This document shows positions 35,508 to 44,861 of a DNA stretch of 64,000 nt, one piece after another. Every line of letters starts with the position of its first letter. The stretch's first letter is position 1. The notes beneath the pieces were generated by a model that had not been told where the DNA came from, did no database searches, and saw only the letters and a list, made by a program, of their open reading frames with translations. Source of the stretch: JBCDBD01 sp039184335 (lineage in GTDB: Bacteria > Bacteroidota > Bacteroidia > Flavobacteriales > Flavobacteriaceae); the NCBI GenBank assembly GCA_039184335.1, contig JBCDBD010000016.1, positions 3,188-67,187 of the forward strand, read 5' to 3'. The position numbers and the translations under genes are program-made.

Positions 35508-35858
35508 TCATTTCTTGTTCCCATCTTTTAAAGCGGAGAACAAGATAGACTGTAAGAAGGAAAGCAGTACGCTAAAAATAACGGCCCACCAAATACTGGT
35601 AACCTGAAACCCTGAAATGAAATTAGCGGCCAAAAGAATGATAATTGCATTGACAATCAACAGAAACAAGCCTAATGTTACTAGGGTAATGGGCAAGGTC
35701 AGAACAACCAGAATAGGTTTGACCAAAAAGTTCAACACACTTAAAACGATGGCGACCAAGATGGCAGTGGTAAATGAGTCGACCCCTACACCTGGTAGTA
35801 CGTAGGATAAGATAATTACGGCCAGGGCACTCAATAGAATGCGCAGAATGAGTTTCAT
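35508..35858 (-). CDS. Phage holin family / PF04020-type small membrane protein
   Basis: 116 residues with four hydrophobic helices. The pattern GVGVDSFTTAILVAIVLSVL, NFLVKPILVVLTLPITLVT then LGLFLLIVNAIIILLAANFI, and a Lys-rich end, is the family once called membrane protein of unknown function DUF360. Despite the holin name there is no prophage here. Its role is unknown. It is downstream of the GDSL gene but separated by a terminator. Confidence 0.88.
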   Translation of the reverse strand: MKLILRILLSALAVIILSYVLPGVGVDSFTTAILVAIVLSVLNFLVKPILVVLTLPITLVTLGLFLLIVNAIIILLAANFISGFQVTSIWWAVIFSVLLSFLQSILFSALKDGNKK

Positions 35859-35871
35859 TTTTTCGGTTTTC

Positions 35872-35909
35872 TATAAAATAAAATAGGGTGCCACATTTCT
35901 ATGACACCC
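35872..35909 (-). terminator. Terminator after the GDSL lipoprotein gene
   Basis: An 8-bp stem GGGTGTCA/TGGCACCC (one G-U) with an 8-nt loop at 35886-35909, followed on the minus strand by a T-rich tail. It sits 25 nt after the GDSL stop. Confidence 0.65.
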
Positions 35910-35933
35910 TTAAAATTATAATTTTTTTGGCTT

Positions 35934-37439
35934 TTAATCCAAGTAAAGACCGGTATAATCCAGGGGTTCGACTCCGGGTAGGTTTGAACCATACTTGTCA
36001 TTTATTTGCTTTATGAACTCATTGGCCAAAATAGCATAGCCCCTAGGTGATGGGTGTACCCCATCGAGTGAGAAACCCCCGCCTGTTCCAAAGGTTGCAG
36101 TAACTACACTACCATCAGTTTGGACAAAGCCTGTTTCGCCCAATTCAATCAACAGCGAATTGGCATCGATAAAAGCGAGGTCGTATTGTACAGCCAAATC
36201 AGCAATAGTTTGGTTATAGGCAGTTAGGGCAACGTTTACGGCATCTTGTTCTTGAGGAGTCAACACCCAATTATCAGCTAGTGGCACTGCCACTCCGTTT
36301 ATGGAAGTCGGGTCATCTGGGTTGGCCAAGGTGCCTAGAAACGAAAGTGAGGGCAAAATCAACAAGTCTTCTGCCGTGGCTTGGCGCATATTGATCAATC
36401 CAGGATTGAAAATGGTCAAATCGGTCAGATCTTCATCCAAAAGTACCACTGGATTAGAATCACTGGCACTGAACACGATGGTTCTTTGGGCCACTTCTTC
36501 AGGAGAAATCAGTTGCAAGTCCGCAAGTTGGGCCAACCCTGCGTTATATTCAGCATATGCACTATTGACCAAATCTGCGGTTGCCTGATCCAAGGGTATT
36601 GAATTGTAGGGTACCGTAGTGAAATAGGGTATCGTGGTAACATCAGGTAAATTGGCTATCGCCCCTTTGGCCCCATTGGCGGTCATCGTCTGTAGCACAG
36701 CATCAATGGATCCCTCAACAACATTGGGATCCGAAATATCGCTACCGCCATAAGTACTGGGGTCGAAATTACCGGTTTGATCAACTCCGGCACCACCTGC
36801 AGTGGCATATCCTAAAATATCGTTATTGCCAATCCATAAAGTAAAGAAGGTAGCATTTTGTGCTGCGGCATCTTCCAAGATAGTGGCATTTGGCGATGAG
36901 GCGAATCTGGCATAGTATGGGTTTGCCAATCCTGCAGCCACACCAGCAACATTGCCATAGCCAGGTGCCTGTAAATGGTAGCTTTTGGCTCCTGGTACAC
37001 CCATATTATTGAATGTGCCTGAAAGAACCTCAGAAATTTCGGTCATGCCTACCCCAGCAACTGGAACCGGTGTAGGGCTTCCAGATGCAAAAGAGAGAAT
37101 CAACCGATTTCCTAAAATAGGTTCACCGCCTAGCGTGGCACCCCCCAGATCATCGGCCATAAAGGGAATGTTGAAGTTGCCACCGCCAACCAATTCAAAA
37201 TTGGAGGCCAACATATTGGGGAACGATGCTTCTTGACCAGATGTAAAAAGGGCATTGTCTGAAAAACCTGCGGTCAATGAGTTGCCAATGGATACAAAAT
37301 TGGAGAAATTTGCCGAGCCGCTACTATACACTATAGGCTCTTCATTGTTATTGGTATCATCAGGTACAATATCGTCATCATCTTCACAAGAAACCAAAAA
37401 CAGCCCGAACATGGCAAGCAGGGCAAGGAACTTTTTCAT
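35934..37439 (-). CDS. SGNH/GDSL-family hydrolase, putative surface lipoprotein
   Basis: 501 residues from the ATG at 37439. The lipoprotein signal KKFLALLAMFGLFLVSC is followed by EDDDD, an acidic run like the Bacteroidota surface-export signal. The SGNH blocks are seen: VSIGNSLTAGF (Ser54), WIGNNDILGYA (Asn) and SLDGVHPSPRGYAILAN (Asp and His). It likely hydrolyses esters outside the cell; similar flavobacterial proteins are called G-D-S-L lipase/acylhydrolase. It has a consensus promoter and an upstream palindrome shared with etfB. Confidence 0.9.
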   Translation of the reverse strand: MKKFLALLAMFGLFLVSCEDDDDIVPDDTNNNEEPIVYSSGSANFSNFVSIGNSLTAGFSDNALFTSGQEASFPNMLASNFELVGGGNFNIPFMADDLGGATLGGEPILGNRLILSFASGSPTPVPVAGVGMTEISEVLSGTFNNMGVPGAKSYHLQAPGYGNVAGVAAGLANPYYARFASSPNATILEDAAAQNATFFTLWIGNNDILGYATAGGAGVDQTGNFDPSTYGGSDISDPNVVEGSIDAVLQTMTANGAKGAIANLPDVTTIPYFTTVPYNSIPLDQATADLVNSAYAEYNAGLAQLADLQLISPEEVAQRTIVFSASDSNPVVLLDEDLTDLTIFNPGLINMRQATAEDLLILPSLSFLGTLANPDDPTSINGVAVPLADNWVLTPQEQDAVNVALTAYNQTIADLAVQYDLAFIDANSLLIELGETGFVQTDGSVVTATFGTGGGFSLDGVHPSPRGYAILANEFIKQINDKYGSNLPGVEPLDYTGLYLD

Positions 37440-37492
37440 AATCAAATTGTTTGTGTTAGTTTAAGTTAAAGTAATCGTTAATCGAGTATCAC

Positions 37493-37523
37493 CAAAACTA
37501 TGTGAAAATTATCATACATCCAA
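37493..37523 (-). promoter_or_regulatory. Bacteroidota-type promoter for the GDSL lipoprotein
   Basis: Minus strand: TTG (37523-37521), 20 nt, then TAGTTTTG (37500-37493). It is an exact TTG-N20-TAnnTTTG match, about 55 nt upstream of the ATG at 37439. Confidence 0.65.
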
Positions 37524-37540
37524 TAAAAAGGGCAAAAAAA

Positions 37541-37554
37541 TTATGCATGCATAA
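37541..37554. promoter_or_regulatory. 14-bp palindrome TTATGCATGCATAA upstream of the GDSL gene
   Basis: A perfect palindrome, extended to 18 nt of shared sequence with the site upstream of etfB (63983-64000) in the same orientation relative to its gene. It ends exactly 40 nt upstream of the -7 box and 17 nt upstream of the TTG, a place that fits an activator. The binding protein is unknown. Confidence 0.6.
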
Positions 37555-37570
37555 TAAATATGGGGTGATT

Positions 37571-38347
37571 TTAACGATTTAGAAAATCTAACGACTTTTC
37601 TAAAAACTGTTTGGGATTTTCGGCATGCAACCAATGTCCTGCATTTTCAATCGTTGTCATAGTTGCATTTGGGAAGTATCGGTTGATTATTGGGGTATCG
37701 TAGTTTTGAACATATTCGGATCGATCTCCCCTTAAAAAAAGTGTAGGTCCCAAGTATACCGAGCTACCATCGATATTTTCACCGATTTCTTCCATTTTGT
37801 ATCGCAATACTTGAAGGTTAAAGCGCAAGCCAAGTCTCTCTTTTTCGACCCAAAACAAGTTTTTCAATAAAAATTGTCGTATTGCTGCGCTAGATAGGTG
37901 TTGACTTAAAACGGTGTCGGCCTGTTTTCGGTTTTTGATTTGGTCAAAGTCCAGTTTTTGCAGGGCATCGATAATTTCTTGGTGATGTGGGGGGTAGTAT
38001 TTGGGAGCGATATCCGCTACGATCAATTTAGTGATAAGATCAGAATGCGCGACTGCCAATTGCATGGCTGTTTTTCCACCCATCGAATGACCGATGATCG
38101 TCGTTTTTTCGATATGGTGAAAGTTCATGTAATCTTTGATGTCTTCCGCTAAAACCCCATAGTCAAATCTTTGGGAATGAAAACTTTTACCATGGTTTCG
38201 TTGATCGATAAGATGCACTTCAAAACCATGTGATGCATATTGCGCACCCAAAGTTTTCCAATTATCTGACATGCCTAAAAACCCATGTAAAACAAACAGT
38301 GGATTACCTTCGCCCAATATTTTGGAGTGTAAGACCTTTTGCATCAT
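37571..38347 (-). CDS. Alpha/beta fold hydrolase (YbfF-like esterase)
   Basis: 258 residues. The sequence has LFVLHGFLGMSDNWKTLG (oxyanion region), DQRNHGKSFHS, a classic elbow IIGHSMGGKTAM, the acid in LFLRGDRSEYV and the histidine in IENAGHWLHAENP. This matches the YbfF family of small acyl esterases. Its ATG overlaps the pdxJ stop (ATGA), so it is translationally coupled to pdxJ. The substrate is unknown. Confidence 0.92.
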   Translation of the reverse strand: MMQKVLHSKILGEGNPLFVLHGFLGMSDNWKTLGAQYASHGFEVHLIDQRNHGKSFHSQRFDYGVLAEDIKDYMNFHHIEKTTIIGHSMGGKTAMQLAVAHSDLITKLIVADIAPKYYPPHHQEIIDALQKLDFDQIKNRKQADTVLSQHLSSAAIRQFLLKNLFWVEKERLGLRFNLQVLRYKMEEIGENIDGSSVYLGPTLFLRGDRSEYVQNYDTPIINRYFPNATMTTIENAGHWLHAENPKQFLEKSLDFLNR

Positions 38348-39057
38348 TTTAATCGATGTAAATACATGTTAATGACATTGTCAAGTCCAAAGTAAAGCGA
38401 TTCGCAGATGAGGGCATGTCCGATGGAAACTTCAAGAAGATGGGGCATGTTCTCTTTAAAGAACTTTATGTTTTCGAGGCTTAGGTCATGGCCGGCATTC
38501 AGGCCCAATTGCAGTTCATTGGCTATATTGGCTGCTGTGACAAAAGGGGAGATTCCGTTTTTATCACCTTTTTCATAGGCTTTTGCGAAATTTTCAGTAT
38601 AAAGTTCAATTCTATCGGTACCGGTTTTGCCCGCCCCTTCGACCATTTTTACCTGGGGGTCCACAAAAATGGAGGTTCGGATTCCATTTTTCTTGAACTC
38701 ACTGATGACTTCAATCAGAAAATCTTTATGGCGTAAAGTGTCCCAACCGGCATTTGAAGTAATGGCATCTTCGGCATCTGGGACCAGGGTGACCTGGGTG
38801 GGTTGTATTTCCAATACCAGGTCAATGAATCTGGGAATGGGATTTCCTTCAATATTGAACTCAGTGGATACCACTTGCTTTAAATCCCTGGCATCTTGGT
38901 AACGAATGTGCCTTTCATCAGGTCTGGGATGGATTGTGATTCCTTGGGCTCCAAATGCTTCAATATCCTTTACAGATTGTAAAAGATCGGGAACATTGCC
39001 TCCCCTGGCATTTCTGAGAGTGGCCAGTTTATTGATGTTGACACTAAGTTTTGTCAT
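38344..39057 (-). CDS. pdxJ: Pyridoxine 5'-phosphate synthase PdxJ
   Basis: 237 residues. It has the PdxJ landmarks: LSVNINKLATLRNARGGNVP, GITIHPRPDERHIR, VTLVPDAEDAITSNAGWD, LGLNAGHDLSLENI and EVSIGHALICESLYFGL. It condenses aminoacetone phosphate with deoxyxylulose 5-phosphate in the DXP-dependent vitamin B6 pathway. It is the first gene of a two-gene unit with the YbfF-like esterase and is divergent from the CBS-domain gene. Confidence 0.97.
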   Translation of the reverse strand: MTKLSVNINKLATLRNARGGNVPDLLQSVKDIEAFGAQGITIHPRPDERHIRYQDARDLKQVVSTEFNIEGNPIPRFIDLVLEIQPTQVTLVPDAEDAITSNAGWDTLRHKDFLIEVISEFKKNGIRTSIFVDPQVKMVEGAGKTGTDRIELYTENFAKAYEKGDKNGISPFVTAANIANELQLGLNAGHDLSLENIKFFKENMPHLLEVSIGHALICESLYFGLDNVINMYLHRLK

Positions 39058-39144
39058 GAAAATAGGTTAAAGCAGTTGCAAAAATACAAATAAGGCATGC
39101 CTTTTGCGGTTTAAAATTAGTATTTTGTGCACTAATTGAATGGT

Positions 39145-39801
39145 ATGCAAATTCAAAACCAAATCATAAATACGTTGCCGGTCTTCGAAGTCACCGAGGT
39201 TTTGGAAGAGGTCATCCAATTTTTTGCTGAAACTTCGTTTTCACATGTCGCAGTAACTGAAAATGGTAGTTTTTTAGGGGTTTTGGCAGAAAATGATCTC
39301 GCTTGTTTTGAACCGGACAAAAGCATCGCGGATTTTAGGTATAATCTCGAAACTTTTTTCGTAACCCGTGAAACCTCGTGGTTGGACGTACTTGAAAAGT
39401 TTGCACGCAATGAGGCCAACGTACTGCCCGTATTGAACCAAAACCACCTTGTTGTCGGTTATTATGATATTACCGATATTGTTGGGGTTTTTATCAACAC
39501 CCCTTTTTTTACTGAGCCTGGGGGAATTCTGGTAGTATCAAAGGGAATCAAGGATTATTCGTTCAGCGAGATTGCCCAAATAGTTGAGGGTAACAATACC
39601 AAGTTGTTGGGTGCATTCATTACGGGCAGTGAAAACGATGTGGTCCAGATTACCATAAAGATAGGTACGGCAAATTCGAATGAGGTGACCCAGACATTCA
39701 GGCGCTACAATTACGAGATACTTTTTGGCAACAATGATGACCAATTTCTTGAAGATTTAAAACAGCGTTCAGATTACCTCGATAAATACCTAAACGTTTG
39801 A
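39145..39801 (+). CDS. CBS-domain protein upstream of NAD kinase
   Basis: 218 residues from the ATG at 39145. Two CBS motifs form a pair in the first 120 residues (AETSFSHVAVTENGSFLGVL and EANVLPVLNQNHLVVGYYDI). A ligand-binding ACT-like segment seems to follow (GGILVVSKGIKDYSFSEIAQ ... NTKLLGAFITG). CBS pairs sense adenine nucleotides. It is followed by nadK 1 nt later, a conserved flavobacterial order, which hints at a regulatory role linked to NAD(P); that is an inference. Confidence 0.88.
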   Translation: MQIQNQIINTLPVFEVTEVLEEVIQFFAETSFSHVAVTENGSFLGVLAENDLACFEPDKSIADFRYNLETFFVTRETSWLDVLEKFARNEANVLPVLNQNHLVVGYYDITDIVGVFINTPFFTEPGGILVVSKGIKDYSFSEIAQIVEGNNTKLLGAFITGSENDVVQITIKIGTANSNEVTQTFRRYNYEILFGNNDDQFLEDLKQRSDYLDKYLNV

Positions 39802-39802
39802 G

Positions 39803-40684
39803 ATGAAAGTTGCCATTTATGGTCAAACCTTCCATGATGATGATAAGCACTGCGTGTTTGAACTTTTAGAAGAACTTCAAAACATCAACGCAGATACCTA
39901 TATCGAATTTGAGTTTCACGACCTTCTTTTTAGTGCTGATGAAGGCAAAGCATATCCTACGTTTTCACAGCATAAGGGATTGGACGATTCCTTCGAAATG
40001 TTCGTAAGTTTTGGTGGTGATGGCACCATGCTTCGGGCCATTACCTACATTGGGGCCCTAGGTATTCCCATTGTGGGTGTCAACACGGGTAGATTGGGGT
40101 TTTTATCCACTTTTAAAAAAGAGGATGTGAGAAAGGTGGTCACCGAGTTTGTAAAAGGTGCATTCGCTATTGAAGAACGAAGTCTTGTAGAAATATGCCT
40201 GGATTCTGATGTTGAGGCCTTCAAGAGTTTGAATTTTGCGCTGAACGAGATTACGGTCAGTAGAAAAGATACCACATCAATGATCACGGTCGAAACGTAT
40301 TTGAACGATGAGTACCTGACATCATATTGGGCCGATGGTTTGATAGTCTCCACGCCAACTGGCTCCACTGGCTATTCGTTGAGTTGTGGGGGTCCAGTGA
40401 TAGCACCATCTGCAAAATCATTGGTGTTGACCCCGATAGCCCCACATAACCTTAACGCCAGACCTTTGGTCATTTCTGATGATACCAAGATTCGTTTGAT
40501 TGTTTCAGGTCGTGAAAAAAGTCATTTGGTGTCATTGGATTCGCGAATTGCAACTATCCCCAATGGAAAGGAAATTACCGTTCAAAAATCAGATTTTACC
40601 ATCAAGATGATTGAGTACACTTCAGAAAGTTTTCTAAAAACACTTCGCAATAAACTCCTTTGGGGGCAAGACAAGCGCAATTGA
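39803..40684 (+). CDS. nadK: NAD kinase
   Basis: 293 residues. The nucleotide-kinase signature FGGDGTMLRAI has GGDGT at 71-75, followed by VNTGRLGFLST, FALNEITVSR and STPTGSTGYSLSCGGP. It phosphorylates NAD to NADP. It is the second gene of the CBS-nadK pair. Confidence 0.97.
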   Translation: MKVAIYGQTFHDDDKHCVFELLEELQNINADTYIEFEFHDLLFSADEGKAYPTFSQHKGLDDSFEMFVSFGGDGTMLRAITYIGALGIPIVGVNTGRLGFLSTFKKEDVRKVVTEFVKGAFAIEERSLVEICLDSDVEAFKSLNFALNEITVSRKDTTSMITVETYLNDEYLTSYWADGLIVSTPTGSTGYSLSCGGPVIAPSAKSLVLTPIAPHNLNARPLVISDDTKIRLIVSGREKSHLVSLDSRIATIPNGKEITVQKSDFTIKMIEYTSESFLKTLRNKLLWGQDKRN

Positions 40685-40794
40685 GCATTGAAAAACAATA
40701 AAAGAAGCTAAAAACTGTTTTACAACAAGAACTAGGCATAACATTCATATGGGGCAACGTTCTGTGATTGTTATATTTGCAACTTTTTGGTTAT

Positions 40795-41478
40795 ATGAGA
40801 ACATGTTTGGTAATCTTTTTGTTTGCGCTATTCAAAATGGGGGCCCAAACCTATGAAATCGGCCTTTTTGCGGGTGGTGCAAATAACATTGGCGATGTTG
40901 GGCGTACAAATTTTATTTTACCTTCTGGACCTGCCTTTGGAGGAGTTTTTAAGTGGAACAGAAGCAAACGCTACGCATGGAGGGCAAGTGTTCTTTACGG
41001 GGAGTTTACAGCAGATGATTCCAAATCGAGTATGCCCTCACGACAGCAGCGTGGCTATGAAATGGACAATACCATCTTAGAGTTTTCCTTAGGGCTCGAA
41101 TTCAACTTTGTTGAGTACAATCTACACAAACTTGGCCCTGCTTTTACCCCATACCTATATACTGGGGTCACCTATTTCAGATACGATTTTAACTATTTTG
41201 ATGCACTGCAGGTGCAGGATATTGACCAAAAAGATGGTAGTTTTGCAGTCCCAATGACAGTTGGGGCGAAATATAGACTGAATCAGTTTTTGATTTTGGG
41301 GGCTGAAATAGGTGCGAGGTATACATTTACTGACAATTTGGATGCCAGTAACCCAGAAGGTTCTAACTTTGAAGAATTTAGGTTTGGAAATATACTGAGT
41401 GACGACTGGTATGTGTTTTCCGGTTTTACGTTAACCTATACCTTTGGTCGTAAACCTTGTCAAGATTGTTTTGAATGA
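40795..41478 (+). CDS. DUF6089 family outer-membrane beta-barrel protein
   Basis: 227 residues from the ATG at 40795, giving a signal peptide (RTCLVIFLFALFKMGAQ). The mature protein begins TYEIGLFAGGANNIGDVGRT and shows alternating strands (FGGVFKWNRSKRYAWRASVL, FTPYLYTGVTYFRYDF, LILGAEIGARYTFTDNLD, WYVFSGFTLTYTFGRK). It is a small barrel. The family always sits between nadK and uppS/bamA in Flavobacteria, implying an envelope role. A -7-like TATATTTG lies at 40772-40779. Confidence 0.88.
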   Translation: MRTCLVIFLFALFKMGAQTYEIGLFAGGANNIGDVGRTNFILPSGPAFGGVFKWNRSKRYAWRASVLYGEFTADDSKSSMPSRQQRGYEMDNTILEFSLGLEFNFVEYNLHKLGPAFTPYLYTGVTYFRYDFNYFDALQVQDIDQKDGSFAVPMTVGAKYRLNQFLILGAEIGARYTFTDNLDASNPEGSNFEEFRFGNILSDDWYVFSGFTLTYTFGRKPCQDCFE

Positions 41479-41482
41479 CCAT

Positions 41483-42223
41483 ATGAACACATTGGAAGAC
41501 ATTGACGGTGCGAAATTGCCCAAGCACATTGCCATTATCATGGATGGCAATGGTCGATGGGCAAAACAGCGAGGCAAGTTAAGGGTGTTCGGTCACGAGA
41601 ATGGGGTGGAAGCTGTAAGGCAAACCGTTGAAAATTGCGCGAAACTGAAGATAGAGTTTTTGACTTTGTATGCTTTTTCGACGGAGAACTGGAACCGCCC
41701 AAAGCATGAAGTGGACACATTGATGAAGCTTCTGGTTTCATCATTGCGCAAAGAATTAAAAACACTCCATAAGAATAATATACGGCTCAATGCCATTGGA
41801 AATATAAGTTCCTTGCCCGAAAAAGCGCATAGAGAGCTTAAGGAAGTGATTTTGAAAACCAATGAAAACACCGGTATGATGCTGACCCTGGCGTTAAGCT
41901 ATGGGTCTAGGGAAGAGCTTAAAACAGCCATTCAAGAAATAAGCCTCAAAGTTAAAAATAATATAATTTCTCCCGAGAATATTGATGAAACGTATATAAA
42001 TACACATCTTTACACGCATTTGATGCCAGATGTAGACTTGCTTATCCGTACCAGTGGGGAACATAGGATAAGCAATTTTTTACTTTGGCAAATAGCGTAT
42101 GCCGAATTATACTTTATTGATGTATTTTGGCCTGATTTTAGTGAGCATCATTTGGTAGAAGCCATAATAAGTTACCAAAATAGAGAACGAAGATTTGGAA
42201 AAACTAGCGAACAACTCAACTAA
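41483..42223 (+). CDS. uppS: Isoprenyl (undecaprenyl) diphosphate synthase
   Basis: 246 residues from the ATG at 41483. It has the cis-prenyltransferase motifs IAIIMDGNGRWAKQRG (catalytic Asp), LTLYAFSTENWNRP, and LLIRTSGEHRISNFLLWQIA then YAELYF. It makes the C55 carrier lipid for peptidoglycan and other envelope polymers. It starts 4 nt after the DUF6089 gene, and bamA starts inside its 3' end. Confidence 0.97.
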   Translation: MNTLEDIDGAKLPKHIAIIMDGNGRWAKQRGKLRVFGHENGVEAVRQTVENCAKLKIEFLTLYAFSTENWNRPKHEVDTLMKLLVSSLRKELKTLHKNNIRLNAIGNISSLPEKAHRELKEVILKTNENTGMMLTLALSYGSREELKTAIQEISLKVKNNIISPENIDETYINTHLYTHLMPDVDLLIRTSGEHRISNFLLWQIAYAELYFIDVFWPDFSEHHLVEAIISYQNRERRFGKTSEQLN

Positions 42224-44837
42224 TGGTATATACAAAAATCTATACCTATATTTAAAACTACTATTCTTTTTACTTTTCTTTAACCAAACCACCGCACAGG
42301 ACATCCCTTTTGAAAATGGAAAGAAATACATTCTTGGTGGGTTAGAAGTGACCGGTCTACAAAGTTACAATGAGCAGACCGTTAAAACGTATACGGGCCT
42401 TCGAACAGGCCAACCGATAACCGTACCTGGTGAAGAGCTTAGTGCTGTGATCAAGAAATTATGGAGCCTAGAGCTTTTTAGCAATATTGATTTTTATATT
42501 ACCAAGGTAGAAGGCGACCAAGTATTCTTAGAGCTGAATATTCTCGAAAGGCCAACATTGTCCAATGTGACCTTATATGGGGTCAAAAAGCGTAAAGTTG
42601 AAAGTATCATTAACGATACTGATTTGAAAAAGGGCAAAAAAATTACCGAGAGCTTAATCGCAAACACTAAAAATTACCTTCAGAACAAGTATAGAAAACA
42701 AGGCTACCTGAATACAAAAGTGAACATAGCCACAGCTAAGGATACTTCACAGACCAATGCTGAGAATATGGTCATCAATGTTAAAAAAGGGAACAAGGTC
42801 AAAATCAAGAATATCGTTTTTTCGGGCAATAGTGAGCTATCCAACAAAAGGTTGCGAAAAGCGCTAAAAAATACCAAAAAGAAAAAGTTGTTCCGATTTT
42901 GGAAAAAGTCAAAGTACATCGAAGATGATTACCAAGAAGATTTGGGGAGCCTTATCGATGCCTATGCTGAAAAAGGGTATCGTGATGCCAGGGTGCTTTC
43001 TGATACTTTGACCACGGTCAATGAAAAGAACATTGAGCTGAGCATAAAAGTGGAAGAAGGCAATAAGTACTACTTTGGCGACATCGATTTTGTGGGCAAC
43101 TCGGTTTATTCAGATCGTCGATTAAGCCAGGTGTTGGGTATTCGAAAGGGATCTGTGTATAACGGGGTGTTATTGAAAGAACGAATTGCTGATGATACCA
43201 AGCCCGATGCACAAGATCTGACCAATTTATATCAAAACAACGGGTATCTTTTTTCAAGTATCAATCCGGTTGAAATATCTGCAGCAAATGATACCATAGA
43301 TTTTGAAATACGTATCATAGAGGGTAAAGAGACGTTTTTGGACCATGTCACGGTAACGGGTAACGATAAAACCAATGACCATGTAATTTTTAGGGAACTG
43401 CGCACACGTCCGGGTCAAAAATACAGTAAAGACAACATTGTGCGTAGTATCAGAGAGTTGGGTCAGTTGGGCTTTTTTGATGCCGAACAGATTGTTCCAG
43501 ATATCCAGAACCCTGACCCAAATGCGGGCACCGTAGATATCAAATACAGCCTAGTGGAATCAGGGTCAAGCCAAATTGAATTGCAAGGTGGTTATGGTGG
43601 GGGCGGATTTATCGGTACGCTCGGGCTCTCATTCAGTAATTTCTCCATTCAAAATCTGTTCAATGGTGAGGCCTATAAACCTGTTCCTATGGGTGATGGC
43701 CAGACATTTGCCTTGCGCGTACAAGCCAGTAGAACATTTCAGGTATATAGCCTGAATTTTGCTGAGCCCTGGTTGGGGGGGAAAAAGCCAGTACGATTCA
43801 ATCTCTCTTTCTCAAGAACACGGCAGTTTGCTTCAAACTTTAATTCATCAGGGCGTATAGTGGTTGATAGAGATCGTGGTTTTTCCATTACGGGAATATC
43901 AGCCGGTCTAGCTAAAAGGGTACAATGGCCAGACGATTTCTTTACCTTGTCACATTCCTTAGGGTATCAGTTGTATGATTTTAACGATTATAATATTGGA
44001 TTGTTCAATTTTGGTGATGGTACCTCAAATGCCTTTACATACACCGTTGGGCTTTCAAGAAGTTCACAGGGACCAAGTCGTATATTTCCATTGACGGGTT
44101 CAAATTTTGAAATTACCGTAAAGGTCACCCCTCCTTACTCTTTGTTCAGTAATAAAGACTTCAAGGCCTTGAAACAGCGAAGTGATGAATTGACAGAATC
44201 TGCCTCTGATGGATCACCGTTGACCGCTGCAGAGGCCAATGAACTTGCTGAAATAGAAGAAGAGCGGTTCAAGTGGTTGGAATATTACAAAATAAAGTTC
44301 AAAGGGGATTGGTATTCCCGAATAGTTGACAAGTTGGTATTGCGCACCAATGCTGAACTTGGGTTTTTAGGAAATTACAACAATGATATTGGCGATGTGC
44401 CCTTTGAGCGTTTCTTTGTCGGAGGTGATGGTCTGGGCAATTTCACGTTGGATGGTAGGGACGTCATTCAGCTTAGAGGTTATGAAAACAGTTCGTTGAC
44501 CCCCTTTAGTGTGAATCCCATTAACGGCGTACAAGAGCAAGATGGCGGAACAATCTACAATAAGTTTTCCCTTGAAATGCGGTATCCACTAACCTTAAAA
44601 CCTTCAGCCTCGATTTATGCGCTTACATTTTTAGAGGCTGGTAATGCTTTTAACAATTTTAATGACTTTAATCCGTTTGAGTTAAAGCGATCTGCTGGAG
44701 TGGGGCTTAGAATATTTATGCCAGCGTTTGGTCTGTTGGGTATTGACTTTGGGTATGGTTTTGATACCGACGCTAGACCGACATCCGTGGGGCCAAGTGG
44801 TTGGCAAACACACTTCATTATAGGTCAACAATTTTAA
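42195..44837 (+). CDS. bamA: Outer membrane protein assembly factor BamA
   Basis: 880 residues. A signal peptide (LYLYLKLLFFLLFFNQTTAQ) precedes five POTRA domains (about 35-440; GGLEVTGLQSYNEQ, KIKNIVFSGNSELSNKRLRK, YFGDIDFVGNSVYSDRRLSQ, DHVTVTGNDKTNDHVIFREL) and a C-terminal 16-strand barrel with GDGLGNFTLDGRDVIQLRGY and a terminal WQTHFIIGQQF. The only plausible start is TTG at 42195, which overlaps uppS by 29 nt; no in-frame ATG is near. BamA folds proteins into the outer membrane. Confidence 0.95.
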   Translation: MEKLANNSTNGIYKNLYLYLKLLFFLLFFNQTTAQDIPFENGKKYILGGLEVTGLQSYNEQTVKTYTGLRTGQPITVPGEELSAVIKKLWSLELFSNIDFYITKVEGDQVFLELNILERPTLSNVTLYGVKKRKVESIINDTDLKKGKKITESLIANTKNYLQNKYRKQGYLNTKVNIATAKDTSQTNAENMVINVKKGNKVKIKNIVFSGNSELSNKRLRKALKNTKKKKLFRFWKKSKYIEDDYQEDLGSLIDAYAEKGYRDARVLSDTLTTVNEKNIELSIKVEEGNKYYFGDIDFVGNSVYSDRRLSQVLGIRKGSVYNGVLLKERIADDTKPDAQDLTNLYQNNGYLFSSINPVEISAANDTIDFEIRIIEGKETFLDHVTVTGNDKTNDHVIFRELRTRPGQKYSKDNIVRSIRELGQLGFFDAEQIVPDIQNPDPNAGTVDIKYSLVESGSSQIELQGGYGGGGFIGTLGLSFSNFSIQNLFNGEAYKPVPMGDGQTFALRVQASRTFQVYSLNFAEPWLGGKKPVRFNLSFSRTRQFASNFNSSGRIVVDRDRGFSITGISAGLAKRVQWPDDFFTLSHSLGYQLYDFNDYNIGLFNFGDGTSNAFTYTVGLSRSSQGPSRIFPLTGSNFEITVKVTPPYSLFSNKDFKALKQRSDELTESASDGSPLTAAEANELAEIEEERFKWLEYYKIKFKGDWYSRIVDKLVLRTNAELGFLGNYNNDIGDVPFERFFVGGDGLGNFTLDGRDVIQLRGYENSSLTPFSVNPINGVQEQDGGTIYNKFSLEMRYPLTLKPSASIYALTFLEAGNAFNNFNDFNPFELKRSAGVGLRIFMPAFGLLGIDFGYGFDTDARPTSVGPSGWQTHFIIGQQF

Positions 44838-44861
44838 TGACAAGAAATTCTGTCAATTATT

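Noticed and set aside
35508..35858. Holin-family name suggesting a prophage
   Set aside because: The family is a general small membrane protein; no other phage gene, integrase or attachment site is nearby.
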